Shown piece by piece: positions 23,214 through 32,624 of a stretch of 64,000 nt of DNA. Source of the DNA: Streptomyces tuirus (GTDB taxonomy: Bacteria > Actinomycetota > Actinomycetes > Streptomycetales > Streptomycetaceae); contig NZ_AP023439.1 of NCBI RefSeq assembly GCF_014701095.1, positions 3,832,001-3,896,000 on the forward strand. The letters run 5' to 3'. Within the stretch, counting starts at the first letter, position 1. Every line of letters starts with the position of its first letter. The notes beneath the pieces were generated by a model. The model had not been told where the DNA came from. It saw only the letters and a program-made list of their open reading frames with translations, and did no database searches. A program made the translations under genes and the position numbers.

Positions 23214-24214
23214 GCACCGTCGCCGTCAAGCCGGCCACCATGGCGCAGGCCTTCACGCGCGCGCTGCGCGACGCCATGGCCGCCGACCCCGCCGTGCACG
23301 TCATGGGCGAGGACGTCGGCACCCTCGGCGGCGTCTTCCGCGTCACCGACGGCCTCGCCGAGGAGTTCGGCGAGGACCGCTGCACCGACACCCCGCTCGC
23401 CGAGGCGGGCATCCTCGGCACCGCCGTCGGCATGGCGATGTACGGCCTGCGCCCGGTCGTGGAGATGCAGTTCGACGCGTTCGCCTACCCGGCGTTCGAG
23501 CAGCTCATCTCGCACGTGGCCCGCACCCGCAACCGCACCCGCGGCAGGATGCCCCTGCCGATCACCATCCGCGTCCCCTACGGCGGCGGCATCGGCGGCG
23601 TCGAGCACCACAGCGACTCCTCCGAGGCGTACTACATGGCGACTCCGGGGCTCCATGTCGTCACGCCCGCCACGGTCGCCGACGCCTACGGGCTGCTGCG
23701 CGCCGCCATCGCCTCCGACGACCCGGTCGTCGTCCTGGAGCCGAAGCGGCTGTACTGGTCGAAGGACTCCTGGAACCCCGAGGAGCCGACGCCCGTTGAG
23801 CCGATAGGCCGCGCGGTGGTGCGGCGCCCCGGCCGGAGCGCCACGCTCATCACGTACGGGCCGTCCGTACCCGTCTGCATGGAGGCGGCCGAGGCGGCCC
23901 GGGCCGAGGGCTGGGACCTCGAAGTCGTCGACCTGCGCTCCCTGGTGCCGTTCGACGACGAGACGGTGTGCGCCTCGGTGCGGCGGACCGGACGCGCGGT
24001 CGTCGTCCACGAGTCGGGTTCCTTCGGGGGCCCGGGCGGGGAGATCGCGTCCCGGGTCACGGAGCGCTGCTTCCACCACCTGGAGGCGCCGGTGCTGCGT
24101 GTGGCCGGGTTCGACGTCCCGTATCCGCCGCCGATGCTGGAGCGCCACCACCTGCCCGGTGTGGACCGGATCCTGGACGCCGTGGGGCGCCTGCAGTGGG
24201 AGGCCGAGAGCTGA
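23210..24214 (+). CDS. bkdB: Branched-chain 2-oxoacid dehydrogenase E1 beta subunit (first complex)
   Basis: A 334-residue transketolase-type E1 beta subunit. Conserved parts include VHVMGEDVGTLGGVFRVTDG (about residues 29-48), DTPLAEAGILGTAVGMAMYG, VPYGGGIGGVEHHSDSSEAY, LEPKRLYW and the C-terminal transketolase domain ATLITYGPSVPVCMEAAEAA. It forms an alpha2beta2 heterotetramer with BkdA and completes the thiamine diphosphate site. The ATG overlaps the bkdA stop (ATGA) and its stop overlaps the E2 start by one base (TGATG), so the three subunits are translationally coupled for correct stoichiometry. Confidence 0.93.
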   Translation: MSTVAVKPATMAQAFTRALRDAMAADPAVHVMGEDVGTLGGVFRVTDGLAEEFGEDRCTDTPLAEAGILGTAVGMAMYGLRPVVEMQFDAFAYPAFEQLISHVARTRNRTRGRMPLPITIRVPYGGGIGGVEHHSDSSEAYYMATPGLHVVTPATVADAYGLLRAAIASDDPVVVLEPKRLYWSKDSWNPEEPTPVEPIGRAVVRRPGRSATLITYGPSVPVCMEAAEAARAEGWDLEVVDLRSLVPFDDETVCASVRRTGRAVVVHESGSFGGPGGEIASRVTERCFHHLEAPVLRVAGFDVPYPPPMLERHHLPGVDRILDAVGRLQWEAES

Positions 24215-25650
24215 TGGCACAGGTGCTGGAGTTCAAGCTGCCCGACCTCGGTGAGGGGCTCACCGAGGCGGAGATCGTGCGCTGGCTGGTCGAGGTCGGC
24301 GACGTGGTCGCGATCGACCAGCCGGTCGTCGAGGTCGAGACGGCCAAGGCGATGGTCGAGGTCCCGTGCCCCTACGGCGGTGTGGTCACGGCCCGCTTCG
24401 GCGAGGAGGGCACGGAACTGCCCGTCGGGGCGCCGCTGATCACGGTGGCGGTGGGGGAGCGGCCCGCCTCTGGCGCCGACGGCACCGCCTCCGAGGGGTC
24501 GGGCAACGTCCTGGTCGGGTACGGCACCTCCGAGGCGCCCGCGCGGCGCCGCCGGGTGCGGCAGGAGCGGCCGGTGTCCGGCGCGTCCGCAGCCGGGCCG
24601 ACCGGTGCCGCCGCGGCGCCGGCACACGCGCAGGCCGCGGTCCCCGCGACCGCGGTGACCACGCGGGCGGGCGAGCCCCCGGCGTCGGTGAACGGGCAGG
24701 CCGGCGGTCCCGGGACGGACGACGGTCCCGTCCCCGTGATCTCGCCCCTGGTGCGCCGGCTGGCCCGGCAGAACGGCCTTGACCTGCGGGAGCTGACCGG
24801 GTCCGGCCCCGACGGGCTGATCCTGCGAGCGGACGTCGAGTACGCCCTGCGTGCCGCGGGCCGCGGCGCCACGACGGCACCGGCGGCCGAGCCGCACCCG
24901 GGCGTGCCCCAGGCACCGGCACCGGCCCTCGCGTCCCGGTCCTCGGCACCGGCGGCCCCCGGCGAGACCCGCACCCCGCTCAAGGGCGTCCGGGGCGCCG
25001 TCGCCGACAAGCTGGCGCGCAGCCGCCGCGAGATCCCGGACGCCACCTGCTGGGTGGACGCCGACGCCACGGAGCTGATGCGGGCGCGCACGGCCATGAA
25101 CGCGGCCGGCGGTCCGAAGATCTCCCTGCTGGCCCTGCTGGCCCGGATCTGCACCGCGGCCCTCGCCCGCTTCCCCGAGCTCAACTCCACAGTGGACGCG
25201 GAGGCCAGGGAGATCGTCCGGTTCGACCAGGTGCACCTGGGCTTCGCGGCGCAGACCGAACGGGGCCTCGTCGTCCCGGTCGTACGGGACGCGCAGGCGC
25301 GGGACGCCGAGTCGCTGACGGCCGAGTTCGCGCGGCTGACCGAGGCGGGCCGCACGGGGACGCTGACCCCGGGCGAACTGACCGGCGGCACCTTCACGTT
25401 GAACAACTACGGCGTCTTCGGCGTCGACGGCTCCACCCCGATCATCAACCACCCCGAGGCCGCCATGCTCGGCGTCGGCCGCATCGTCCCCAAGCCGTGG
25501 GTGCACGAGGGCGAGCTGGCGGTGCGCCAGGTCGTGCAGCTCTCGCTCACCTTCGACCACCGGGTGTGCGACGGGGGCGTGGCGGGCGGCTTCCTGCGGT
25601 ACGTGGCGGACTGCGTCGAACAACCGGCGGTGCTGCTGCGGACGCTCTGA
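24214..25650 (+). CDS. bkdC: Branched-chain 2-oxoacid dehydrogenase E2, dihydrolipoyl acyltransferase (first complex)
   Basis: A 478-residue E2 component. Domains in order: one lipoyl domain (residues 1-80, lipoylation Lys45 in VETAKAMVEV), an Ala/Pro-rich linker, the peripheral subunit-binding domain (about 178-212, ISPLVRRLARQNGLDLRELT), a second linker, and the catalytic acyltransferase domain (about 255-478) with the CoA-acetyltransferase motif FDHRVCDGG near residues 447-455. It moves the branched acyl group from lipoate to CoA and forms the complex core. No E3 gene is linked; a lipoamide dehydrogenase from elsewhere must complete the complex. A repeat-filled gap follows. Confidence 0.93.
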   Translation: MAQVLEFKLPDLGEGLTEAEIVRWLVEVGDVVAIDQPVVEVETAKAMVEVPCPYGGVVTARFGEEGTELPVGAPLITVAVGERPASGADGTASEGSGNVLVGYGTSEAPARRRRVRQERPVSGASAAGPTGAAAAPAHAQAAVPATAVTTRAGEPPASVNGQAGGPGTDDGPVPVISPLVRRLARQNGLDLRELTGSGPDGLILRADVEYALRAAGRGATTAPAAEPHPGVPQAPAPALASRSSAPAAPGETRTPLKGVRGAVADKLARSRREIPDATCWVDADATELMRARTAMNAAGGPKISLLALLARICTAALARFPELNSTVDAEAREIVRFDQVHLGFAAQTERGLVVPVVRDAQARDAESLTAEFARLTEAGRTGTLTPGELTGGTFTLNNYGVFGVDGSTPIINHPEAAMLGVGRIVPKPWVHEGELAVRQVVQLSLTFDHRVCDGGVAGGFLRYVADCVEQPAVLLRTL

Positions 25651-25677
25651 TCGTGCACGGGCCTGACGGGGGAGGCC

Positions 25678-25797
25678 TCTCTGCCGCCGCGCGGGCTTGG
25701 CGGGGGAGGCCTCTCTGCCGTCGTGCGGGCTTGGCGTCGCTTCTCTGCCGTCGTGCGGGCTTGGCGGCTGTTTCTCTGCCGCCGCGCGGGCCCGGCG
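25678..25797. repeat. Four 30-34 bp tandem repeats downstream of bkdC
   Basis: TCTCTGCCGYCGYGCGGGCT, ending in TGGCG, recurs at 25678, 25712, 25742 and 25773 with variable 5-9 bp spacers. The repeats fill most of the 271-bp gap between bkdC and the mobA-like gene. The remainder (25798-25921) shows only the promoter region of the next operon and no clear terminator. Confidence 0.8.
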
Positions 25798-25921
25798 GTC
25801 GCCGCTCCGCCGCCCCGCGGACGGCGTGACGCCGTGATTTCCGTTCGGCCCGCACCGCACCCAGTGATCGCGTCGGTTCCCCCGCGTTCCCTGTGATCGC
25901 GGGGACACGCATACTCGGGGG

Positions 25922-26968
25922 GTGACCGCCTACGAGCGCCCCGGCGTACCCGGCACCGGCACCGGCCCCGGACACGGCGCGGAACCCGCCGGGTACGACG
26001 CCGTCGTGCTCGCCGGTGGAGCCTCCCGGCGCCTCGGCGGCACGGACAAGCCCGGGGTGCGCGTGGGCGGCCGGGCCCTGCTCGACCGTGTCCTCGCCGC
26101 CTGCGGCGGTGCCCGGAGCATTGTCGTCGTCGCCGCGCCCCGGCCGACCGCACGGCCCGTGACCTGGGCCCGCGAGGACCCGCCCGGCGGCGGACCGCTC
26201 GCAGCGCTCGACGCCGGGCTCCGCCACACCACGGCCGAGCACGTCGTGGTGCTCTCCGCCGACCTGCCGTTCCTTCAGGAGCCCACCGTGGACCGCCTGC
26301 TGGACGCGCTGCGGGAGAGCGGCCGCGACGGCGTGCTGCTGACCGACCCCGGCGGCCGTGACCAGCCGCTCGTGGCCGCCTACAGTGCGCCGCGGCTGCG
26401 TGAGGAGCTCACGGTGCTCGCCGGACGGCACGGCTCTCTCGCCGGTCTCCCCCTGCGGCGTCTCACCGCCGGGCTGGACCTCACCCGCATCTCCGACCCC
26501 GTCGCGTCCTTCGACTGCGACACCTGGGACGACATCGCCACCGCCAGGGCACGTATCAGGGAGCATGGGCACGTGTTGGATGAATGGATTTCCGCTGTCA
26601 AGGACGAACTGGGGATCGACCTCGATGTCGACACCCGCGGCCTGCTCGACCTCGCCCGCGACGCCGCCCACGGTGTCGCCCGGCCCGCGGCGCCGCTGAC
26701 CACCTTCCTCGTCGGCTACGCGGCCGCGCAGGCCGGCGGCGGCCCCGAGGCGGTCGCGGAGGCCGCCCGCAAGGCCGTGGCCCTCGCCGCCCGCTGGGCG
26801 CAGGAGAGCACCCCCGAGGAGCGGCCATCGGGCGACGGACCGCAGTCGTCCGGTGATGGACCGCAGTCGGCCGGTGATGGACCGACTTCGTCCGGTGACG
26901 GACCTGCGTCGTCCCCCGGTGATGTCGCCCCCGACGCCACCCCCGACACCCGCCCGGACGCCGGATGA
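25922..26968 (+). CDS. MobA-like nucleotidyltransferase fused to a DUF6457 domain
   Basis: A 348-residue two-domain protein. Residues about 24-215 form an NTP-transferase domain of the MobA type: VVLAGGASRRLGGTDKPGVR holds the nucleotide-binding glycine loop and lysine, with LSADLPFLQEPTVDRLL and DCDTWDDI for metal and substrate. MobA attaches GMP to molybdopterin. Residues about 220-300 (LDEWISAVKDELGIDLDVDT) match the DUF6457 helical domain. The C-terminus is a low-complexity tail with a GDGPQSS-type repeat (26828-26925) encoded by near-identical DNA units. The GTG start follows no strong ribosome binding site. It overlaps moeA (ATGA), which supports molybdenum cofactor synthesis. Confidence 0.85.
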   Translation: MTAYERPGVPGTGTGPGHGAEPAGYDAVVLAGGASRRLGGTDKPGVRVGGRALLDRVLAACGGARSIVVVAAPRPTARPVTWAREDPPGGGPLAALDAGLRHTTAEHVVVLSADLPFLQEPTVDRLLDALRESGRDGVLLTDPGGRDQPLVAAYSAPRLREELTVLAGRHGSLAGLPLRRLTAGLDLTRISDPVASFDCDTWDDIATARARIREHGHVLDEWISAVKDELGIDLDVDTRGLLDLARDAAHGVARPAAPLTTFLVGYAAAQAGGGPEAVAEAARKAVALAARWAQESTPEERPSGDGPQSSGDGPQSAGDGPTSSGDGPASSPGDVAPDATPDTRPDAG

Positions 26969-28365
26969 CCCCGCACGGCGCCCGTGCCGGTGAGGACGCC
27001 GAGGACCTCGATGTCGAGGAGGTGCTCGCCCTCGTGAGGAACAGCAACGGCGATCACCTGCCCGCCCCCGCCGCTCGGAGTGACGGAGGCGACGCCGGCA
27101 GCGCCCACCCCTCCCACCGGCCGGACACTTCCGCCCGGCCGCCCGACACCCGGCACCGAGCCACCCCCTGGCCCGAGGCCCGGGCCCTCGCCGAACGCGC
27201 CGGCCGCGACGCCGTCCGGGCAGCCCGCCGCGCGCCCGTCTCGGCGCCCCTCGACACCGCCCTCGGCCTGACGCTCGCCGCGCCGCTCGACGCCCTCACC
27301 GACCTCCCCTCCTTCGACACCTCCGCGATGGACGGCTGGGCGGTCTGCGGTCCCGCCCCCTGGCACGTGCGGGACGCGGGCGTCCTTGCCGGGCACGCCG
27401 CGCCCCCGTCCCTCACCGACGGCGAGGCCGTCCGGATCGCCACCGGCGCCCGCATCCCCCCGGACACCACCGCGGTCCTGCGCAGCGAGCACGGCCGCAC
27501 CGACGACAAGGGCCGCCTGTACGCGACCCGGGACGTCGTCCCCGGCCAGGACATCCGCCCCCGCGGCCAGGAGTGCCGCACCGGCGACCAGCTCCTCGCT
27601 GTCGGCACCCTCGTCACCCCGGCCGTCCTCGGGCTCGCGGCGGCCGCCGGCTACGACGCCGTCACCGCGGTCCCCCGCGCCCGCGCCGAAGTCCTGGTCC
27701 TCGGGGACGAGTTGCTCACCCAGGGCCTGCCACGCGACGGCCTGATCCGGGACGCGCTCGGCCCCATGCTGGCGCCCTGGCTGCGGGCGCTCGGCGCCGA
27801 CGTCACCGCCGTCCGGCGCATCCGCGACGACGCCGATGCCCTGCACCGGGCCGTCACCACCTCCGACGCCGACGTCATCCTCACCACCGGCGGCACCGCG
27901 GCGGGCCCCCTCGACCACGTCCACCCCACCCTGCGCCGAATCGGCGCCGAACTCCTCGTGGACGGCGTCAAGGTGCGCCCGGGCCACCCCATGCTGCTGG
28001 CCCGCACCACGCCGACCCAGTACCTCGTCGGCCTGCCGGGCAACCCGCTCGCCGCCGTCTCCGGGCTGCTGACGCTCGCCGAGCCGCTGCTGCGGATCCT
28101 CGCGGCCCGCCCGGCCCCGGAGCCGTACACGATGCCGCTCCGGGACGCCGTGCACGGGCACCCGCACGACACCCGGCTCGTCCCCGTCGTCCTGCGCGGC
28201 GACGAGGCCGTGCCACTGCACTACAACGGCCCCGCCATGCTGCGCGGCATCGCGGCGGCCGACGCGCTGGCCGTCGTGGAGCCGGGCGGCGCACGTCCCG
28301 GGCAGGAGGCGGAACTGCTCGACCTGCCCTGGGCGTCGGCAGGTATCGGGGTGTGTTTCACGTGA
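26965..28365 (+). CDS. moeA: Molybdopterin molybdotransferase MoeA
   Basis: A 466-residue molybdenum insertion enzyme with an unusually long (about 65-residue) low-complexity N-terminus. Family motifs are LPSFDTSAMDGWAVCGPAPW (about residues 113-132), VRIATGARIPPDTTAVLRSE, VLVLGDELLTQG, DVILTTGGTAAGP (MPT-binding loop, normally TTGGVSxG), VKVRPGHPMLL and VGLPGNPLAAVSGLL. It uses adenylylated molybdopterin and molybdate to make the cofactor. Its stop codon overlaps the K+ channel start (GTGA) and both lie inside a parS site. It is the second gene of an operon with the MobA-like gene. Confidence 0.92.
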   Translation: MTPHGARAGEDAEDLDVEEVLALVRNSNGDHLPAPAARSDGGDAGSAHPSHRPDTSARPPDTRHRATPWPEARALAERAGRDAVRAARRAPVSAPLDTALGLTLAAPLDALTDLPSFDTSAMDGWAVCGPAPWHVRDAGVLAGHAAPPSLTDGEAVRIATGARIPPDTTAVLRSEHGRTDDKGRLYATRDVVPGQDIRPRGQECRTGDQLLAVGTLVTPAVLGLAAAAGYDAVTAVPRARAEVLVLGDELLTQGLPRDGLIRDALGPMLAPWLRALGADVTAVRRIRDDADALHRAVTTSDADVILTTGGTAAGPLDHVHPTLRRIGAELLVDGVKVRPGHPMLLARTTPTQYLVGLPGNPLAAVSGLLTLAEPLLRILAARPAPEPYTMPLRDAVHGHPHDTRLVPVVLRGDEAVPLHYNGPAMLRGIAAADALAVVEPGGARPGQEAELLDLPWASAGIGVCFT

Positions 28366-28369
28366 AACT
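28354..28369. promoter_or_regulatory. parS: parS site for ParB
   Basis: TGTTTCACGTGAAACT matches the universal 16-bp parS (TGTTTCACGTGAAACA) at 15 positions, including the perfect 14-bp palindrome GTTTCACGTGAAAC used in Streptomyces. It spans the end of moeA and the start of the channel gene. ParB loads here and spreads, helping chromosome segregation during sporulation. In Streptomyces parS sites cluster around oriC. Confidence 0.92.
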
Positions 28370-29471
28370 TCCGGGCCAGGACGCGATCGCCCGCCAGGCC
28401 GACGAGCATCTGGTGACCTATCGGGTGAAACTCCCGAGAAAAGTGGTGGAGCACCCGATCCGCCAGGTCGCCAAGCGGCTCTCCATGGCGCTGTTCGTCC
28501 TCCTGCTGACCGCGCTGATCGTCTACGCCGACCGCGACGGCTACAACGACAACGCGGGCGGCGGCATCAGCCTCCTCGACGCGTTCTACTACGCGACCGT
28601 CACCCTCTCCACCACCGGTTACGGTGACATCACCCCGGCGAGCGAAAGCGCCCGGCTCACCAACATCCTCGTCATCACGCCGCTGCGCGTGCTGTTCCTG
28701 ATCATCCTGGTCGGTACCACCCTGGAAGCCCTCACCGAACGCACCCGGGAGGAGTGGCGGCTGAACCGCTGGAGGTCCACGTTGCGCGATCACACCGTCG
28801 TCATCGGCTTTGGCACGAAGGGCAGGTCGGCGATCCAGACCGTCTGCGCGACGGGCCTGCGGAAGGAACAGGTCGTCGTGGTCGACCCCAGTTCCAAGGT
28901 GATCGACGCCGCGACCGCCGAGGGCTACGCGGGCATCGTCGGGGACGCGACCCGCAGCGAGGTGCTGAATCAGGCCGAGGTGCACAAGGCGCGCCAGATC
29001 ATCATCGCGACCCAGCGCGACGACACCGCGGTGCTGGTGGCGCTGACGGCCCGCCAGATCAACCGCGGAGCGAAGATCGTGGCCACGGTGCGGGAGGAGG
29101 AGAACGCGCCGCTGCTCAAGCAGTCGGGCGCCGACGCGGTCGTCACCAGCGCCAGCGCCGCCGGCCGGCTGCTCGGCCTGTCCGTGCTCAGCCCCGCCGC
29201 CGGCATGGTCATGGAGGACCTCATCCAGCAGGGCAGCGGCCTAGACATCGTCGAACGGCCGGTGGTCAAGGCCGAGGTGGGCAAGACGCCGCGGGAGGTG
29301 GACGACCTGGTGGTCAGCGTCATACGCGGGCACCGGGTCCTCGGCTACGACGACCCGTCCATCGGGCGGCTGGAGCTGACCGACCGGCTCATCACGATCG
29401 TGCGGAAGACCCCGGCCACGCAGGTCGCGCCGGACATCCGCCCGATGCCCCCGATGCCCCGCAACAACTGA
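28362..29471 (+). CDS. Two-TM potassium channel with RCK (TrkA-N) domain
   Basis: A 369-residue MthK/Kch-type potassium channel. A cytoplasmic N-terminus is followed by TM1 (LSMALFVLLLTALIVYADRD), the pore helix and selectivity filter TLSTTGYGDITP (about residues 83-94), and TM2 (ITPLRVLFLIILVGTTLEAL). From about residue 135 an RCK domain binds NAD(H) or Ca2+: VVIGFGTKGRSAIQTVCATG is its Rossmann glycine loop, then VVVDPSSKVID and GDATRSEVLNQA. Gating by cytoplasmic ligand is expected. The GTG start is part of the parS palindrome and overlaps the moeA stop, so it is co-transcribed with molybdenum cofactor genes, an unusual pairing. Confidence 0.92.
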   Translation: MKLPGQDAIARQADEHLVTYRVKLPRKVVEHPIRQVAKRLSMALFVLLLTALIVYADRDGYNDNAGGGISLLDAFYYATVTLSTTGYGDITPASESARLTNILVITPLRVLFLIILVGTTLEALTERTREEWRLNRWRSTLRDHTVVIGFGTKGRSAIQTVCATGLRKEQVVVVDPSSKVIDAATAEGYAGIVGDATRSEVLNQAEVHKARQIIIATQRDDTAVLVALTARQINRGAKIVATVREEENAPLLKQSGADAVVTSASAAGRLLGLSVLSPAAGMVMEDLIQQGSGLDIVERPVVKAEVGKTPREVDDLVVSVIRGHRVLGYDDPSIGRLELTDRLITIVRKTPATQVAPDIRPMPPMPRNN

Positions 29472-29599
29472 CGACCGCAGCGAACGGCCGGCCGGCCCGC
29501 ACACCCGTCACAGCGAACCGCCGGCCGCCTTGCACTCGGGCGCGGTGCGCAACGGCCGGCCAGTGCGGGGCGGCCGGCCGAAAACGCGGCGACCCAGGG

Positions 29600-30448
29600 C
29601 TACTTCCGGTTGTACAGCCGCATCGTGACCGGCCCGAAGACCAGCACGAACAGCGCCGCCCAGCCCAGCGACCAGGCGACCTCGTCGGCCGGCCAGTCCC
29701 CGCCCATCAGGCCGCGCACCGCCGACGCCAGATGAGTGATGGGGCTGTTGTTCACGAACGCCTGCAGCCAGCCCGGCATGGTCTTCGGGTCCACGAACAC
29801 GTTGGACAGGAACGTGAGCGGGAAGATCACCATCATGCTGACGCCCATCACCGACTTCTCGGTGCGCAGCATCAGCCCGAACATCGTCCAGATCCACGAG
29901 AAGGCGAACGAGAAGGCCACCAGCAGGGCGATCCCGGCGAGTACACCGGCGACCCCGCCGTCCGGCCGGTAGCCGAGGATGACGCCGACGGTCAGCATCA
30001 CGACCGAGGCGATGGTGTACCGCAGGGCGTCACCGAGCAGATAGCCGACCATCGTCGACGGCCGCCAGATCGGCAGGCTGCGGAACCGGTCGAAGACGCC
30101 CTTCTCGATGTCGGTGTTCACGGAGACACCCGTGTACATCGTGATCATCACGACCGACATCACGAGGATGCCCGGCAGCAGGAACTGGATGTACTCCTTC
30201 GGCGAGCCGGCCAGGGCCCCGCCGAACAGGTACGTGTACATCAGCACCATCATGATCGGGAACGCCGTGACGTCGAAGAGCTGCTCCGGCACGTGCTTGA
30301 TCTTGAGGATGGCCCGCCAGCCGAAGGTCATCGACGCCGACCACGCGCTGGGCCGCGGCGGCCGCTCCTTGGCGACGAGCAGGGCGGCGAGCGACTCGGC
30401 GCTGACCGGGGCGAGCTCTTTGCTCTCGGTGGTCGTCGCGGTGCTCAT
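29600..30448 (-). CDS. ABC-2 type transporter permease (DrrB family)
   Basis: A 282-residue membrane protein of the daunorubicin-resistance DrrB type. After a 45-residue cytoplasmic tail there are six hydrophobic segments, among them [38 protein letters not shown] and [18 protein letters not shown]. The conserved ABC-2 region [20 protein letters not shown] contacts the ATPase. With the overlapping ATPase gene (4 bp, ATGA) it forms a two-component exporter for a drug or lipid. The 128-bp gap after the K+ channel gene holds GC-rich GGCCGGCC repeats and no clear terminator. Confidence 0.9.
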   Translation of the reverse strand: MSTATTTESKELAPVSAESLAALLVAKERPPRPSAWSASMTFGWRAILKIKHVPEQLFDVTAFPIMMVLMYTYLFGGALAGSPKEYIQFLLPGILVMSVVMITMYTGVSVNTDIEKGVFDRFRSLPIWRPSTMVGYLLGDALRYTIASVVMLTVGVILGYRPDGGVAGVLAGIALLVAFSFAFSWIWTMFGLMLRTEKSVMGVSMMVIFPLTFLSNVFVDPKTMPGWLQAFVNNSPITHLASAVRGLMGGDWPADEVAWSLGWAALFVLVFGPVTMRLYNRK

Positions 30449-31464
30449 GCCGCCACCTCGTCCTTCGGGTCGTCGGAGCGGTCGGAGGAGTCGTGCGTGT
30501 CGTGTCCGGTGAGGGCGAGGAACACCTCGTCCAGGCTGGGCTGGCCCAGCGAGAAGTTGTCGACGGTGATCCCGGCGCGGGCCAGCTCGCCCAGGGCGCG
30601 GGAGGCCTGCTCGGCCGCGGAGTCGGCGCTCGCCGCCGTACCGAGGCGGGCGGTGAGGGCCACCGGGTCGGGCTCCGGCTGCACCTGCGCGTCCAGGGCG
30701 CGGCGCAGCAGCTCGCCCGCGAGGTCGCGCTGGTCGGGATCGCGCAGCCGCAGATGCACGGACCCGGCTCCGACGGACGACTTCAGTTCGCCCTTGGTGC
30801 CCTCGGCGATCACTTTGCCGCGGTCGATGACGGCGATCCGGGACGCCAGCTGGTCGGCCTCGTCCAGATACTGCGTGGTCAGCAGCACGGTGGTGCCCTG
30901 GGCGACCACGGCCCGCACGATCTCCCAGACCTGGTTGCGGCTGCGCGGGTCCAGGCCGGTGGTCGGCTCGTCGAGGAACAGCAGGTCGGGGGTGTTGAGG
31001 ATGGACGCGGCGATGTCGATACGGCGCCGCATGCCGCCCGAGTAGTGCTTGACCTGCTTTGCGGCGGCCTCCGTCAGGCCGAAGGCCTCCAGGAGCTGGC
31101 CTGCGCGCTCACGGGCGGCCTTCTTGTGGTGGCCGAGCAGCCGGCCCAGCAGGACCAGGTTCTCGGTGCCGGTGAGGTCCTCGTCGACCGAGGCGTACTG
31201 GCCGGTGAGGCTCACCCGGCCGCGCACCTCGTCCGCCTCGCGGACGATGTCGTGGCCGAAGACATGCGCTTCGCCGCCGTCCGGCCGCAGGAGTGTGGCG
31301 AGCATCTTCACGGTGGTGGTCTTGCCGGCGCCGTTCGGGCCGAGGACGCCGTAGACCGTGCCCGCGGGCACGGACAGGTCGACGCCGTCGACGGCCCTCG
31401 TCTCGCCGAACGTTTTCACCAGGCCCGCGGTTTCGATCGCCAGGCCGGACATCTGCGTGCTCAT
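30445..31464 (-). CDS. ABC transporter ATPase (DrrA family)
   Basis: A 339-residue ATP-binding subunit. Walker [10 protein letters not shown] is at residues 42-50, the signature [12 protein letters not shown] around 140-151, Walker [17 protein letters not shown] just after, and the switch histidine position is occupied by Gln in [12 protein letters not shown], which is normal for DrrA-like proteins. The C-terminal DrrA-specific region ends with [20 protein letters not shown], needed for assembly with DrrB. It energises export by the downstream permease. The operon has no adjacent regulator; it is divergent from the quinone oxidoreductase gene across 170 bp. Confidence 0.93.
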   Translation of the reverse strand: MSTQMSGLAIETAGLVKTFGETRAVDGVDLSVPAGTVYGVLGPNGAGKTTTVKMLATLLRPDGGEAHVFGHDIVREADEVRGRVSLTGQYASVDEDLTGTENLVLLGRLLGHHKKAARERAGQLLEAFGLTEAAAKQVKHYSGGMRRRIDIAASILNTPDLLFLDEPTTGLDPRSRNQVWEIVRAVVAQGTTVLLTTQYLDEADQLASRIAVIDRGKVIAEGTKGELKSSVGAGSVHLRLRDPDQRDLAGELLRRALDAQVQPEPDPVALTARLGTAASADSAAEQASRALGELARAGITVDNFSLGQPSLDEVFLALTGHDTHDSSDRSDDPKDEVAA

Positions 31465-31634
31465 GCTTCGGGTCCTTCCGCGTGCTTGGGCTACGCATGG
31501 GGAGACCTTTACCGTCGCGCAAACTCATCGGTGGCGCACATGGGTTTTCGCCGGGACCGGACCAATGGCGCAGGGGCGGGGGTCCCGGCGGCGGAGGGGA
31601 CTCCGTCCGGGGACCGAGGGGTACGGTCCCTTGC

Positions 31635-32624
31635 ATGCATGCGATCACGATTCCCGAACCTGGTGGGCCCGAGGCGCTGGTCTGGGCCGAGGTCCCGGAC
31701 CCCGTGCCCGGCGAGGGCGAGGTCCTGGTCGAGGTGGCGGCCAGTGCCGTCAACCGGGCCGACATCCTGCAGCGGCAGGGCTTCTACGAACCCCCGCCCG
31801 GAGCGTCCCCCTACCCCGGTCTGGAGTGCTCCGGGCGGATCGCCGGGATCGGCACCGGCGTCTCGGGCTGGAACGTCGGCGACGAGGTGTGCGCGCTGCT
31901 CTCCGGCGGCGGCTACGCCGAGAAGGTGGCCGTGCCGGCCGGGCAGCTGCTGCCCGTGCCCGACGGGGTGAGCCTGACACAGGCCGCGGCGCTGCCCGAG
32001 GTGACCTGCACCGTCTGGTCGAACGTCTTCATGATCGCCCACCTGCGGCCCGGCGAGACGCTCCTCGTGCACGGCGGCTCCAGCGGTATCGGCACGATGG
32101 CCATCCAGCTGGCCAAGGCGGTCGGTGCGCGGGTGGCGGTGACGGCCGGTACGAAGGAGAAGCTCGAGCGGTGCGCCGAGCTGGGCGCCGACATCCTGGT
32201 CAACTACCGCGAGCAGGACTTCGTCGAGGAGGTCAGGAAGGCGACGGACGGCGCCGGGGCCGATGTCATCCTCGACAACATGGGCGCCAAGTACCTGGAA
32301 CGCAACGTCAGGGCCCTGGCCGTCAACGGCCGGCTCGCGATCATCGGCATGCAGGGCGGTGTGAAGGGCGAGCTGAACATCGGCGCCCTGCTGGCCAAGC
32401 GCGCCACCATCAGCGCGACGTCCCTGCGTGCCCGGCCCCTGGAGGAGAAGGCGGCCATCGTCGCCGCCGTCCGCGAGCACGTCTGGCCGCTGTTCACCGG
32501 CGGCCACCTGCGCCCGGTCGTCGACCGCGAAGTCCCGATGCCGGACGCTGCCGCGGCCCACCGCGTGGTGGAGGAGAGCGGCCACGTCGGCAAGGTCCTC
32601 CTGATCGCCCCCAACTCCGCCTGA
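31635..32624 (+). CDS. NADPH:quinone oxidoreductase, zinc-independent MDR family
   Basis: A 329-residue medium-chain dehydrogenase/reductase of the QOR/TP53I3 type. It lacks the zinc-ligand cysteines of alcohol dehydrogenases. The N-terminal substrate domain has NRADILQRQGFYEPPPGASP and GLECSGRIAGIG; the cofactor domain (about 145-280) has LLVHGGSSGIGTMAIQLAKA and the NADPH-type AGTKEKLE. These enzymes reduce quinones or enones with NADPH and protect against oxidative stress. The ATG at 31635 is used; an ATG four bases later is out of frame. The gene is monocistronic and followed by a long repeat region. Confidence 0.92.
   Translation: MHAITIPEPGGPEALVWAEVPDPVPGEGEVLVEVAASAVNRADILQRQGFYEPPPGASPYPGLECSGRIAGIGTGVSGWNVGDEVCALLSGGGYAEKVAVPAGQLLPVPDGVSLTQAAALPEVTCTVWSNVFMIAHLRPGETLLVHGGSSGIGTMAIQLAKAVGARVAVTAGTKEKLERCAELGADILVNYREQDFVEEVRKATDGAGADVILDNMGAKYLERNVRALAVNGRLAIIGMQGGVKGELNIGALLAKRATISATSLRARPLEEKAAIVAAVREHVWPLFTGGHLRPVVDREVPMPDAAAAHRVVEESGHVGKVLLIAPNSA

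Noticed and set aside
29472..29599. GGCCGGCC repeats downstream of the K+ channel as terminator
   Set aside because: Several short palindromes but no single stable stem with loop; left as unannotated GC-rich gap.
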